From: Phoebastria nigripes
Taxonomy: Eukaryota; Chordata; Aves; Procellariiformes; Diomedeidae
DNA length: 64,000 bases
Direction: 5' to 3'
Assembly: GCA_035582835.1 (NCBI GenBank)
Contig: JAYKAV010003426.1
Location: 13,798-77,797 of the forward strand
Shown: positions 23,173 through 36,300 of the stretch, one piece after another
Position numbering within the stretch: position 1 is the stretch's first letter
How the letters are laid out: each line of letters opens with the position of its first letter
Notes under the pieces: generated by a model
Told to the model about the DNA's origin: nothing
The model's input: the letters and a program-made list of their open reading frames with translations, nothing else
Database searches by the model: none
Translations under genes and position numbers: made by a program

Positions 23173-25710
23173 GGTACTCACAGATTAATAAGAAGCAATG
23201 AAATTGCATTTGAGGTTGGATAAAACCTTCATTTCATACAAAACCTAATTAAAATTAAAGTGAGTTTCAAAATAATACATCATATAATAAAGCNTCTGAC
23301 AAAAAATGACAAACGTTCAATTATTTCAATTGTTCTTGAAACATTTTAATAAAGTTGACATAAGTTAATGAACATTTTTTTAAAACTTGTTCATCTGAAG
23401 TTTTCTGGTGTTTTGTTACGATTGTCTATGGAGGACAGAGAAGAGCAAGGCTGGGAAGAAGGGAAGAGATTCTGTATGAAAAAGCTTCCTGATTTCTAGT
23501 ATTGACTGCTAATGAGACTACTCATTCATAAGCATGGAAGAAGGTGTGTTTTGCTTTGTTCTGTGATAGAGTTGAACACGCATTTTGTAATGTCTGTCAA
23601 ACATATCCATTGATTTTTATGGTTGTGAATTGTCTATCAAAAGTTCATGACTTCCTTAAGCATATCAGTAATTTCTAAACAGGCAGTTGTTAAAAGACAA
23701 ATGAAGAAACAAACCAAAAAATTTCAGATCTTTATTTTTTTCAGTTTCCACTGTGGCAGTTGAATTGCATTACTTAACTTTCAAGCATGCTATGAGGTAA
23801 AGTGATACGGTTTCTTTACTGTGATTTGATGGCCCTTTTTCAAATAGCTATATTGCTGGAACTCAGAAAACCTATCTGATAATTCAGTATTGGAATATTT
23901 CAAGTCATAAGCTGAAAATTTGTGTTTTTCTTGACAAAACTGCTAATTAAATCCAAGCAAGTGAATAGTCATAAAAGATACGGCTGAAAATAATTCATTC
24001 CAATAGTCGAGAGAACAACTTACAGAAAACATTTATACGTTCGTTATTTCTCTAGTTCAGAGTTAACATTTTATTTAATTAAAGTTTATTACAAGTTAAA
24101 TACTGTTTTCTACACAGCTTTTACATAATGTAAAATATTCTCTCCTACAAAGAAAAGTGGCTTGTGTTATGAATTATGTCTTTGGCTTTCTGTAGGCATC
24201 AAATCATTATCTACAAAATAGTCCTCTCCATTTGTACATGTCAGAAACCTGTGCATGCAAAATCAATCATGATTCCTATCACACTGCCCTGAATCATATC
24301 TTTATTAGATTACTTCAGAGCTGGATGAGTCATAGTGCAAGACGATCACTGCAGGGTGGGAGAGCTGCACCCCATGACATTGGCTGGATGCCCTGTTTAG
24401 AGCTGTTCTCACTTCTGTTTTCTCCAGGGGTTGGTATTGGCTACTTCAGGTGTTGCTCTCTTCTAGACAGAGTAGCAAACCTACTAAACAAATTTCAATT
24501 TGGTAAAACGCTCTCTTTGGTTGACTTTTTACATATTGTATGACCTCATAAAGAAATAACTGCCCACAAGCATTGGTTTCTTGATTTCTGTTTTGAGTGA
24601 CTTCTAAAAGTGTCGTAAGAGTTTTGTATTAGAACTTGATAAGCTTATATTTTAATACTTGAAAACTGTGAGCTGTACAAAAGGTATTAGAAGATCTGAT
24701 TATGAGACGACTCACAAACTGAGCCATACTACAAATAAAAACCTGGCTGTAAGGAATCGCAGCCATTGAATTAGGTGGAGATCAAATTTCAGCTACATTA
24801 TATAAAATTAGTGCAAATTTTTAGACATGTTAGGATAAGTGGAATCAAGCCTTCCCCCAGAAAGTGTTTATCCTATTAGATATTCTTTATGTGGTACTTT
24901 TTAAAAACAGAAAAAACCCAGTGGTATTCACAAGAGCAGAAGTTAAATGTTCTGAGTGTCTACCACTAAAGCATCTACAAGGTGCTACATTGGAAAGTCC
25001 AATATTTAGATCATGGTATCCTTTTAAGTTATAAAACGACTAACTAAAGTATTTTAAGTGTGTTTTTTAAAGATTACTGGCCTTGTTCCCAGATTTCAGT
25101 ATCATAAGTGAGCTACTGATCTTTCACAGCCATCAAATACATGTCATAAAATATTTCTGTCAGTGCTGTAGACTCTTCATGTTCCTATTGTATGAAAGTG
25201 AGGATGTCTGGGGTATTTAACTTAAAGCCTTGTTTGCATAACATGAATTTACATGCCCCCTATTTACCTCTATTTTGTCTTGCCCTTCATAACTGCTTTA
25301 TTTTATAATTTTTCTTCAGGAAGGCATTTTTAGGGCTTGAGATGCCATCTTTAGTTAAACCAGAGCTTGCTTTAGATAAATAGGATTTACTTTTCCTTTC
25401 AAACTTAATTACTTTTCAGAATCATGATCAATTTCCTGCCTTGCTTGCTTGAGGGGAGTGACACTGTAGGAGACCCTTATGCATTTGCTTTGTAATAAGC
25501 CTTTATTCATACACTTCAGGCTATACAATCAGCTCCTCCGCACCAGAGTGTGTGCCTGTGTGTGTGGCTGCAGCCGGAGGCCTGCAGATTGGAATGCTGA
25601 TGACAGGGAGCAGAAGTGCTGAGGAATGAATCTGTGTTCGAGGAAAGCAATAATCTGGCTGTGAGTGTCCTCAGCTCTTATTATATAAAATTAAGCTACC
25701 TTTGATGGCC

Positions 25711-25724
25711 TTTTTTTTTTTTTT
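25711..25724. repeat. poly(T) tract
   Basis: Fourteen consecutive T residues downstream of the GC-richer stretch at about 25530-25680. Confidence 0.9.
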
Positions 25725-26464
25725 AATGGAGATTTCCTACATAATACCGTACCTGAAAGAGTTTCATTCTAGTGTTCTCTTTTTCACTTGTTTTAAAAAT
25801 GTGGAACAGGAAAGTAATCATTTTTCCTCTAATAAAAAGACATACTAATTTGAGATCCTAATAGTTAAAGTAGGGCATTTTCTTGTTGGAACAGTCGGTT
25901 TCATGTCTCAACTTCTGGCTTGTCATCTTTGTCTGTTTTAAAATAAAATCAATTTTAAAACATAAATTTAGTTCCTAGGGAATAAATGTTTATGGAAAGC
26001 TACAAATATTATCTATAGTTTTGCTACGACAGTAATATTTCACATAGTCAAGGAATTAATTATATTCATATTAATAGAAAAGCCCTTTTTTCCAGGAGAA
26101 GCATGGAGACTTACAGGGAGCAGGGGGGAGCATTAAAGATATTGCAATCCCACTGGAAAACAATTTAGTTTGCACATTACTGCTTCTTAAAAGTCAGCTT
26201 CTTGTCAATTTTATTTGGTATCCAGAGTGATTTTCATAGTTGGACTTCTTTAAATGGGCCATAATATAACCATTTAGTAGAAGGAATAGTCTTTGCATTT
26301 TCACCTAAGTGTCAGCTAAAAGAAATGGATAAAACAGAGAGGCCCATATTCAAAGATCTCTTCCCGAACATAGGAAAATTCTGGTCCTTATCTAAACATG
26401 GTACCTTGTAGACATCTTGATTTAAATATTAAAGTAAAAGTAAAAATTTGTAAGTAGATAGAGT

Positions 26465-26515
26465 AAATGATCCTTCAGTGCCTCTTCCAACCCTATTTCG
26501 AAACTACTTTCTGTA
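26465..26515 (+). mobile_element. Possible CR1 LINE 3' end remnant
   Basis: ATGATCCTTCAGTGCCTCTTCCAACCC resembles the extreme 3' end of avian CR1 (ATGATCCTTGAGGTCTCTTCCAACC), but here it is not followed by the expected ATTCTATG octamers and nothing upstream is recognisable. This is a short remembered match, so it is tentative. Confidence 0.35.
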
Positions 26516-28170
26516 ATTTTGGCTGCTTGTCTTCACAGTAGGACAGTAGGAGAATATTTTGTGTTNGCTTTATTACAACCTCAGATACAGAAAAATAATT
26601 TTGACTAAATTCTAGCATTGTGCGAACCAAATATTAAAAACAAACATTGGATTAAATTAAATTTCCATTGGGATTTCCATCTCAAGAACTGTAGTGTCTT
26701 AACTGATGTAACACGCATTGCCAAAATCGTTGAATCTTTCCTGTAATCTGTCTTGAATCTCTCCCGTAACCAGTTATTACAAAAGTATTCAAGGAAGGGC
26801 TTCAGACAATCTAGAGATGGAAGGAGAGAATTTATTAATTACAAGTGTTTTTTTCCTACTGATCCATTTACATTCATCAAATGTTTTAAAGTTGAATTTT
26901 TTACCTATTTAACAAGGAGTCTTCTATCACTTCCCTTCAACTAACAGAGTGCACTGTGACAGGAAGCTTTTCCTGTTGACTTGATCTATATTTAAATTAC
27001 TGTGTGCCTCAAACCATGGGGTGTGCTGTCCCAAAAGATCTGACATTTCAGTCCAGGAACAGGGTGGCACATTTGTGAAACTGGATGAGCCGTTTTGTTC
27101 TCCAGAGAAGGGTGAGGGTTGCATAACAACTTTACTAATTGTCCCTTGAAAAGCATGCCAACTTCAAAGTACAAACATTTCTGCAGGAGGATTATAGAGA
27201 AATAGACATTAAAGATCACATTGGCTTGCTGATACAACTTGTTTTGTCCATTTATTTCCAGTGCCTGTTAATCTTCACATAGTTTTAAGGGTTAGATAGG
27301 TCCATACCAGTATATTTTTGTAACTCGAATACAGTAACTCTTCCATATTTTCCAACACCAGATCTACTGATGTTTATGACTGGTCTTACAGTTTTTAACC
27401 TATTAGTCTCTATTTTCATTGCAGTTGTGTATGTGAGATCTGGTCTCTGCTGAGAACACTGTTGCTCTAAAGCAAAGAAGGATTCTGGTCCTTGTATAAA
27501 AAACAAATGGATCCTAGTCCAAACAGACACATATAAATTATTGCTCATTTGGATTATAACTTGTTTTTTTCCACACACATATAAAACCTAGTAAAGATGC
27601 TCATGTTTTACTTAGGAGTAAGTTGTTCTTATTTACTTTAAGACAAACTTAACTCTTTGACTTAAAACAAATTAGTATAAAACAGACTCGGATTTTTTCA
27701 CAGAGGTCCTTAAATTTTTTTCCTGGGTATGACTATATTGATGTTTGCATTCGATAAATTTATCCAACTTCACAGGTAGTGTGCAACTATTCCTTTCTGT
27801 GGCATGATTCAAAAAGGTTTTCATGAAGCTAATAGTTACAGAGAGTCGTTTTTAAATTTGATAGTGAAATAATGGTGGAAATATCATGTTCACGGTGACA
27901 GCAGGAGAATGAACCACAACACGCAAAAAATAATGACATACAAATAAATTCTTGTGATATGGACATAGCACACAAACTTGTCTTGCATTGTTTTGACTTT
28001 GTTTCTGCCTGTAATTGTGGCCTGTCTTCATTTTTTATGTAAATTCTTTTGATTTCTATTAAGGTAAGTCAGGTAGACTATAAAACCATACTGGAAATCA
28101 GTGCCAAGAAGTATTGGTTCCAGTTGTTATTGGGCATCCATCAATGACATTTAACTCCAGTTCCCATCCA

Positions 28171-28249
28171 GAAAAGAAAGAAAAAAGGAAAAAAAAGAAA
28201 AAAAAAGGGAAAAAATGCAAAAAAGAAAAAAAAAAAGAAGAAAGAAAAA
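28171..28249. repeat. A-rich (GAAAA)n low-complexity tract
   Basis: Almost pure A interrupted by single G residues over about 79 bases. It produces lysine-rich and phenylalanine-rich open frames on the two strands that are artefacts. Confidence 0.92.
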
Positions 28250-30425
28250 TGTCTTCCCAACATTTCAAAGAGAAAGAGGTCTCAGAGCTCTTGCTTTCCA
28301 CTTTTCAGTCATTTAAATTACTGTCTTGGAATAATGGATCTTTCTATATTTTGAAAAGAAGTTAATGGAACTTGTATAAATGAAATTCCCTGACTCTGTA
28401 ATAGTGCCTCAAGCTACCTATGGCAGAAAGACTTAGATCATGAGAATTGCAAACAAATTTCTAAATCTGTAATTCTAAATTTGATATCTTGTATTATTGT
28501 CAATATACAGAGATATTAGAAAAAACTTAAAAACAAACCAAACTCCCTAGTGTTTCCATTAAGCAATAATTTCTTCTTTATTTTTGTTTGCAGAGCAGAC
28601 GTTTTTATTTGCCACTGGTGATTTCACTTTCCTTTCTGTGACTTAGTGGGGCAAAGTAGAGTGGCAAGAGGAAAGAAATCATTTTATTGCTTCAACCTCA
28701 TCACTGAGTGTGGAAATTCATCAAATTCCCATTTCCTCTTGTATGGATATTGTCTGTTTAACATTACTGCTCATGTTATAATTACATAAAGATCCTTTTA
28801 TAATTTTGACTCAAGTAAGGGATCACCTTTCTCTGTGGTATGTAACAGGAGGCTAAAGTGAGATCCTTAATGAGAGCTTTGTCTCTGGGCTCTGTCAGCG
28901 GGTCTGGGATTCTGTGCAACAAATTTGTTTAGTGAGGAGGACAGGAAAAAATGTGGAGATCATTATTTTTGCAAAGGTGTTGGAAGAGTTGGTAAACTGA
29001 ACAATCACGCATCAGGATGCTGTATGTACCTTAGCATTTGAGTCTTGATATTTTTGGCAAATGTGTTTTTATTAAACGCTGTAATATAAGGGAGGAAATG
29101 TTGTGAAATAGTCTCTTCTTTGCTGAGTTTTTCCAATGCATTTACTTTTCTAATATAGTAGGACTGTAAATAACTGATTTTTCTTGTATGCTTATTAGTT
29201 CACATCTAAATTCTCAAGTATAGTACTACCAAAGTCCATAGATTTCCTCTTGTCAACGTTTCTGTCACTCAACATATTTGAAACATGGCCTTCTAACTTC
29301 TCCATTTACAACATTTTCAGTTGTGAGTCAAATCGTACAATACTTTGTACAACTACAATTATAGTTAAACATGCCTAAAGTCTTTTTCTCAGTAAAACCT
29401 GAACTTTTTATTTCTGAATAACAAGGAAGACAAGTATGCACTTTTACAGAATATCTAGAGGCAGAGGTCTATATGAAAAATAGGACAAGACTGCACCTCT
29501 CTTTAATAGCAAAGGAGAAAATAATTTTGAAATTCCAATTCATAAGTCTCTATTGATAATTTTTAGTGTTCACACTTTTTCTGTGAAATCTCTTATAATA
29601 TCCCTCTTATCTTTCAGTATTTCTGTTTCTCAGTGTTCAAAGTGATATCCAGATTCTGATGTCTTTGTTTATGCTAAAAAGCTCATGCTTATTTTGGGGA
29701 CTGGGTGTGGGGGAAAAAAAAACCAAAACACAATGAACACCACAGTTGGAATTCATCCAGGTGAACTCAAACGTTCAAAAGTTCTTCAATGTTTAAATCT
29801 CAGCTAATCATCAGAGTTAATGGAAAGGAACAGGAACCTTTTCAGCTGAATCATTTGTTCAATTTTTTATACCTATTTTAGGATGAGATTAATCATTCCC
29901 CTGAAGTTCACACATTTCTGCACACTGAATATAAAGGCTGTGTCAGATGGCTAATACTAAGACATCTAACTTTTGGACAACTGAAAATTAGGCATGATGA
30001 ACTGCATCTATAATTGGTTAGAGTGGGAATTGTTTGGAACTTAGGAGCCAAAATGTGTTCAATTTTCAGTCTCCCTATAGGCCACTGTGGGAAAGAAAGG
30101 CAAAATCTGTCCTTCCAGTAAATTGATCAGACCGCTAAAGAATGTTATATTTAGTCTTCACAGAAATGACAAAAAGGAAACATGAAGGAGTGAGATGTTG
30201 ACTTCTCTGAACTGCTTAAATGGACTTCAACTGAGTGTAGCTTGCAATCACTGTGGTTTACACCAAAAGAAATCTGCATGAGAGAAATTGTCCCTCCCTA
30301 GTCACATGCTACATAAACCAGGAAAAGATATCTGTCAGTGTACCAGAGAAGTATTATCTCCAACACAGTGGAGGCACGTTGTACTTTTCTACTCAGGACT
30401 TGAACCCAATGATTGGTCAGATTTT

Positions 30426-30514
30426 TGTGTGTGTGTGTGCATACATATACACATATACACATATACACATATACACATACATATACATATACAAACTGTA
30501 CATATATATATATA
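30426..30514. repeat. Compound microsatellite (TG)7-(ACATATAC)4-(TA)n
   Basis: Seven TG units at 30426-30439, then four perfect copies of the 8-mer ACATATAC at 30443-30474, then CATA/TA repeats to about 30514. The 8-bp period is a higher-order unit built from CA and TA steps. Confidence 0.93.
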
Positions 30515-31431
30515 AAAACTGTAGTGCCTCTGGAATTTTGGACAATACTCCAAGATTAATGTGTTACTTTACACTGGGTTAAATTACTGATGGCATAACT
30601 TGGCCATTATACTGAAGAAAAAATTTGCCGTTTATATACAGAGTGTTAGTCTTGCTGAAAGAATAACACACCATTGAAAATAAGCAAACATATCTGTATG
30701 ATGTTCAGGAGCCAAGTTAGTAATTTTGCACAATGCTGCAGACTGTTATTCCATGTGGAGAGGCATATAAGTATCCACAGATAACTCTTACACAGTGTTA
30801 AGTGGGCTTTGACACTCTCTGTAGCGACGTTGAAGTGTTTCAAAAGAAAAGTTTTCATCAACTTGTTGAATGCCATTTCAGTCTAAGCCCAAAGTAAAAT
30901 TGTGAGTGTGTCAGTTATGGCAAATTACAAGTTGCTTTTTTTTCTTGCCCTATTTTACCATTCAAATACTTTCTATAACTAGTCTTCTGCTTGAAAAAAA
31001 AATCTCCTTTTTTCATCTTTATGAGAAATTCTGAGATTTGCACATACTCGGGCTGCCAAAAGAAAACAGCCTAAATCGACCTTTGGAAAAAGCAACATGA
31101 ATTTTCTTGTAAATTTAAACTCTTGAGTGTGAGAAACCAAAGGCTTATGGAAAATGTCCGAGAAGAGAGGAAAACCCTGGTCTCTGACAATGGACAGGAA
31201 GGACAAGGCGCAGTCCCTTCTGGAGGCCAGAGCAGGAGTGTGGGCAGGGCACAAGCAAACACTATGTGGGAAATGTCCTACCTTAACAAAGTTAAATGCT
31301 ACATGTCTTCTGTTTCTGTGCCTGTCTGTGTAAACAACTATTATGGTACAGGGCAAAACAATGACATAATCCACACCAGTCTTGACTGCCAGTTTTATTT
31401 TTTTTTGGTCTCTATGGTAAGCCCCAAGCCC

Positions 31432-31453
31432 CTGCATGCTGCGTGGCATGCAG
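31432..31453. repeat. Inverted repeat, 8-bp arms, 6-nt loop
   Basis: CTGCATGC (31432-31439) and GCATGCAG (31446-31453) flank TGCGTG. Each arm itself contains the palindrome GCATGC. Confidence 0.85.
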
Positions 31454-33287
31454 TTGTCTGTTTAAGAAAGAAGGACAGGCAACAGACATGTGGGTTGTCA
31501 GTAATAAAATATTTTGTGGAGAGGATACAGCTGCTTCTAGTTTAATATCTGCCAGCTGAAAGCGTCTGTATCACCCAGAAAAAGCAGAGAGAGAAAGGTT
31601 ATCCCTGGGAAGCACAGCAACACTGTTTCTAGCAAATAATTTGTAAATCTAGACATACACTATAAAACTGATAAACCTCCTTTACTTATTTTCCTGAACA
31701 GACTACTTATTCTATTTCAATCTATTCCAGCAGTCTAACTACTTGATTTCATCTTTTATAACTAAACCTAGCAGACTGACCCAAGAAATCAGAGAGATGC
31801 CTAAGGTACTCATCTGAAATATATATTTTGTATAATCTAATTCTAACTCTGTGATATTTTCCACCCTTATGTCCTTCTCTTGAAGGGACTTCTGGTGCTT
31901 CAGATCTGGGATCTTCCCCTCAGTAACTGATATATTATAAAGGACATCTGTCGTTCTCTTGATCCTAACCGCTGCTAGTGGCTGCTAGCCAAACAGACAT
32001 CAAAACCAGTAATTTATCATTACCTCGTTATCCTCTCTGAATGCTGAAGAAGTCCTGCTCAAAGGCATGTATTTGGAAGATGTGAACCAGATCATAAACG
32101 GAGCATTTCACATTACAGAATATTCTACAACCGTCACATTTTCAGATAATTCTGTTGTCTAGGGTTAGGTAGGGCTGGGTCAGTAAAGGTCTTACACTCC
32201 TAAAATCTGCAGAGACCTACCTCGGGTGAGGACTGCAGAACAGTCTGTAAGATTTTTCAGCTATATAGGAAGAGTCAGGTGCCTCAGGGTGAAATGTAAG
32301 GAGTTGCAATGCTGATTTCTGACCTAGCCTAGAGCTCAGCAAGGCAGGGCCTCTAATTGAAATCCCACCCAAAGCCGCAACCTTGGTACTTCATTCAGGG
32401 ATTAGGGGCAATGTTGCTATCAGGTAGTCGTTCAGATGTTACAACAATCTCCCAGGATGCAGAAGACCTATTTTGTAAGGCCTGCTCAGCCATGAAGAGC
32501 GTGAACCAATCTCCCCCATGCTACAGGAAAGCACTACATCTCTGAGGCGACGGTACAGTGTGAACTGGAAAAGAGAGTGCTCTCCCTATTGAATGTGGAT
32601 GTCTCTCTTCCTAAATGAACATGCTGATTATGGGCCATTACATACTGGGGGAAGGATGGGTAGAGGTAAGGTGATGCTTGACTTACAGACACAAAAGCTT
32701 GAGTGCCTTCCTCACCTCCCATCCACTACAGCTGTGATTTGTGCTCAACCTTATCCTAGTAGGGCCTTCCTGNAGCTGGGAGTCCTGTGCACATGCTTGT
32801 TACTTGTTTGATGGCTGTAGAAGTTAAGCAATCTCCTTTACCTGTGAAACCCAGTATTTTAAAATTAAATTATAACCACAGGTTTGGGTGGGTCGGCTGA
32901 TCCTACCCTCCACTGGATGATGCCTCCTGACAGCTCAGGCAGCAGAACTTGCATGTCCTGGCCCCAAAACAGGAGATGGGCTGTCTCTCTGAGGAGCACT
33001 GTCCTGTCAAGTGTCAAGGCCATTCTGGGAATGGATATGTGCTTCAGCTGTGGCGAACACCTAAAACAGAAAGTAGCAGGGATTTTTCTGAGATAAGAGA
33101 AGAGGTCTTATCATGTTAGTGCCTTTTCAGACTTGGGCTTTAAGACTCTCCATTAGCTGCTTAAATATCTTTATTAGCCAACTTCTTTGATTTGAAGGGT
33201 GCTATCGATTAAAAACTGTTTTAAATAAGTGTTATTTCCTTTCCTGATCATCTGCCACATTTTGCTTGGCCTTTTACAATACCATAT

Positions 33288-33340
33288 TCTTTTTCTTTTT
33301 TTCTTTTTTCTTTTCTTTCTGTGCCTTTTCTTTTTTTTCC
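33288..33340. repeat. Pyrimidine-rich low-complexity tract
   Basis: Nearly uninterrupted T and C (mostly T) over about 50 bases, broken once by GTGCC. It gives an artefactual lysine/arginine-rich open frame on the minus strand. Confidence 0.85.
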
Positions 33341-36300
33341 ACCTTTGAAGAGTTGCTTTAACAGAATTTTGATTTTTATGGCACATAAAATCAGCAGTTA
33401 GCTGCATTCTGATCAAACTAGTCCCACTGAGAAATTAGGGCTGTCTTTACAGTCAGCAGTGTTGCTGGTAAAATCAACACACTCCCTTGCCCTCCTTAAT
33501 GTAATCACAGAGGTATTGCTATAAAAATGCTCAGACTGATACAGCTGATTCAAGTTCATTGCAATGACATCAGCTATATTGGTGTCAAACTGCACCTACA
33601 CAGATGCGTAATTCTTCCAGTGAAAACTCACAGGAGATACTGATAGAGTTAGGCTGGTAAATGCTATAAATATACAACATCCAATTTGTATTCAGCCCTC
33701 AGTGAAGAGAGGAAGGTTTGTACAGTACTGAAAGGCAGTAAGATTCAATAACTCTGTATTTATTTGAATTTACCTCCCTCTGATAACTGCCGGTTTTGAA
33801 AATTAACAAAGAAAATGCTTTGGTTTTACATGTTTAACTCTGAGAGCCTGTATATTTCATATCTGCTCGAGGAGTACAATATTCATGAGAAAATTAACTC
33901 AGATTTCTCTGCTGTGGCTAAATGATACTGGTGATGGATATTTTACTGGAAAGACACATATATAGCACCAGTGACCTGAATATTCAATATAGGTACTATA
34001 GATTTTCTTTGTCAAAGATAAAATATTAATTTTCATTCTAATGGGACATGCTGAAATACAGTTAATAATATTTAATTATTTGAGCTTTGACAAGTGAGTA
34101 ACAAACTCCTTCTCTCCTTCCATTGCCAGTCAAGCACTCTGTTCCCATAAGGCTTTCGTGGATTGATAGGCTTTAAAGTCAGGTAGTGTACTACATCTTT
34201 TGGTCTGACCTCATAGATGACGTAGTTGCCAATAACTTGTGTCTGACTACAGTATACTTGTTGAGAATACGTTAATTTTGTGTTTGGGTGAACCCACAGT
34301 AGTCAGCTCTTGTTGACCTTGACCAATCCCTCCAGTTCCCATGCTGGAGATCATTTCTTCCTCTGTAGGGCCCACACAGCTGCTGGCAGGGACCAGGCAG
34401 GAAATAGGGACATTTATANTATTTTTCCTCTTTTTTCTAACCTGCATAATTTTAGTGATTCTTTAGTGAAGGATGTGGTCCAGCAGTTGTTTATATTGGA
34501 GGTGGCAGCAAGCTGCAGCACAGGGATGGTGAAAAGCTGTTGACAGATGAAAGCTAAGAGGAATACAGGAAAGGAGATAAAGAAAGGTTTCTTCTATAGA
34601 AAATAGAGCATAGAAGGACACCCTCATGTATCCAGGTCTTCTCTTGAAGAAGAAAATGGGAAAATCGAGCTCTTCTCTTGCTTGGCTGCTCCTTAGGTTA
34701 ATTGCTAAAGGAGTTATGTTAAAGGAGTATGCCTTATTTCTAAGTTTAACTGATCCAAATGATAAAGCTGCTCACTAGCAGGGTAGCATTTCTGTTGTCT
34801 TTATAGTACAGAGATACTACAGGTTAATAAAAATTAATAATTTTAAAATATTCTTTTGATTATCTGAGACCTAGTGGGAGGATGTACTGTATGAAAGTTT
34901 AGACAGGGAAAGAAAGTTATTGATCTACTTGTATTCTTCAAACAGGATCTATTCTAGGTTGTGTCTCTGAGTTAGTATTATTCCATTTTCAAGCACTTTC
35001 TAGCTGTTATGTCAGAAACAGTGACCTATATTTCTATTTTATCCTAGATTTTATACTTTCCTTTTTGATTATATTTATACCGATGTTTATAATGTGCATT
35101 TCATTGATAAAATTTTAATAATGTTGTTTTAAAAGCCTTCAGCTTTACATAACTGATTACTATGCTGTGATAAAAGTAAAATACAAACACAGAAGAGGCA
35201 GTGGAAGATATTGTAATACTTCTAAAGTGCCCTCAGTAATGAATAGGCATTTGAAATAACTGAAAACAAAAAGTATAGAGATAAGCATGAACATACAATG
35301 GCAATTCAATTTGAGATACTATTGAAAAGTAAGTGAGAAAATTAGTAATTCTGTATTTGATGTACATTTGGATGGTGTACCACGGCAGCAGTAAATGTAG
35401 TGCAATGGAGAAGGGGTTTTTTTCCTATTAAACAAGTTCCTATCTGGACTCCTTTACTTGTCTCCTTGGTTTCAATCATATTGAAACATTTCATTTAGAC
35501 TTCGACTTCTGCTTCAAATTATATCGACTTTTCTTAGTCTAATATAAATCATTATTTGTGTTCAGTATTGAGTAAAGACTTATCTGTATCGATGTATGCT
35601 AGACTGACCATTATTCTGTAGTTTCTTAGATGATTGGTTTTGTTTCAGAACGTCAATTCTTCCTTATTGCCTAATGTTAAATCTTTGCATTTTAATTATA
35701 ATTCATAATAAATAGGCATTTTTAAATGTATATCTTAATTTTCATTTGGAAGGAGAGTTTTGTTTTCTGTTGAGCAGTAAATAAATTATCAAATGAAAAA
35801 GGACAGGAAAATAACACTTCCCATAGGGCCTTGAGATTACACTACTCTGTGGCAAGACTTTCATGGGAACAAATCTGTACATTGTCATACTGTTAAAGAT
35901 AATTTTGTAATTTGAATACACCCAGTTAAATTAAACTTATGGAGGCCAGTAAATTTGGACCTTCCTGAAATCCTTTAGCACTTTGATATTGCAGTCATAG
36001 TGATCTTGTTACATAGCACTATCTCATTTTACATGAGTTTTGGAATATAATAAATAGCTTGAAAAAGAATGTCATAAATCCACTAATTAAGTGGAAATTC
36101 AAACCAGCATTCACAGAAACAGAGGAACTTCCTTGATTCTCATCTGCCATAATCTCCAAATTCCATGTTTGTTCTCCAAAGGTTTTACTTAAAAATATAA
36201 TTGCTTGTATATTGACAATATGATTCTTACCCTAATATAATTTTCAGAAACATCTGAGTCATCTTAACAGGAACTATTTAAAAAGTCTACCAAAAGCAGG

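Larger units (their letters stand above)
19608..26464. other. Non-coding sequence, no gene seen
   Basis: No supported gene. The first 380 bases after the LTR are GC-richer and include TATTTAAGAAC near 19860, possibly part of another old LTR. Around 20235-20460 GGTGGTGG-type runs and their complements occur, with an 8-bp-arm hairpin at 20398-20423. A compound AT/CA microsatellite lies at 23109-23172. A candidate conserved noncoding stretch lies at about 25430-25680. An open frame at 19508-19993 on the minus strand runs into the LTR and has no recognisable domain. Confidence 0.6.

Noticed and set aside
28098..28365. Lysine-rich and phenylalanine-rich open frames on opposite strands
   Set aside because: Both are translations of the A-rich tract at 28171-28249.
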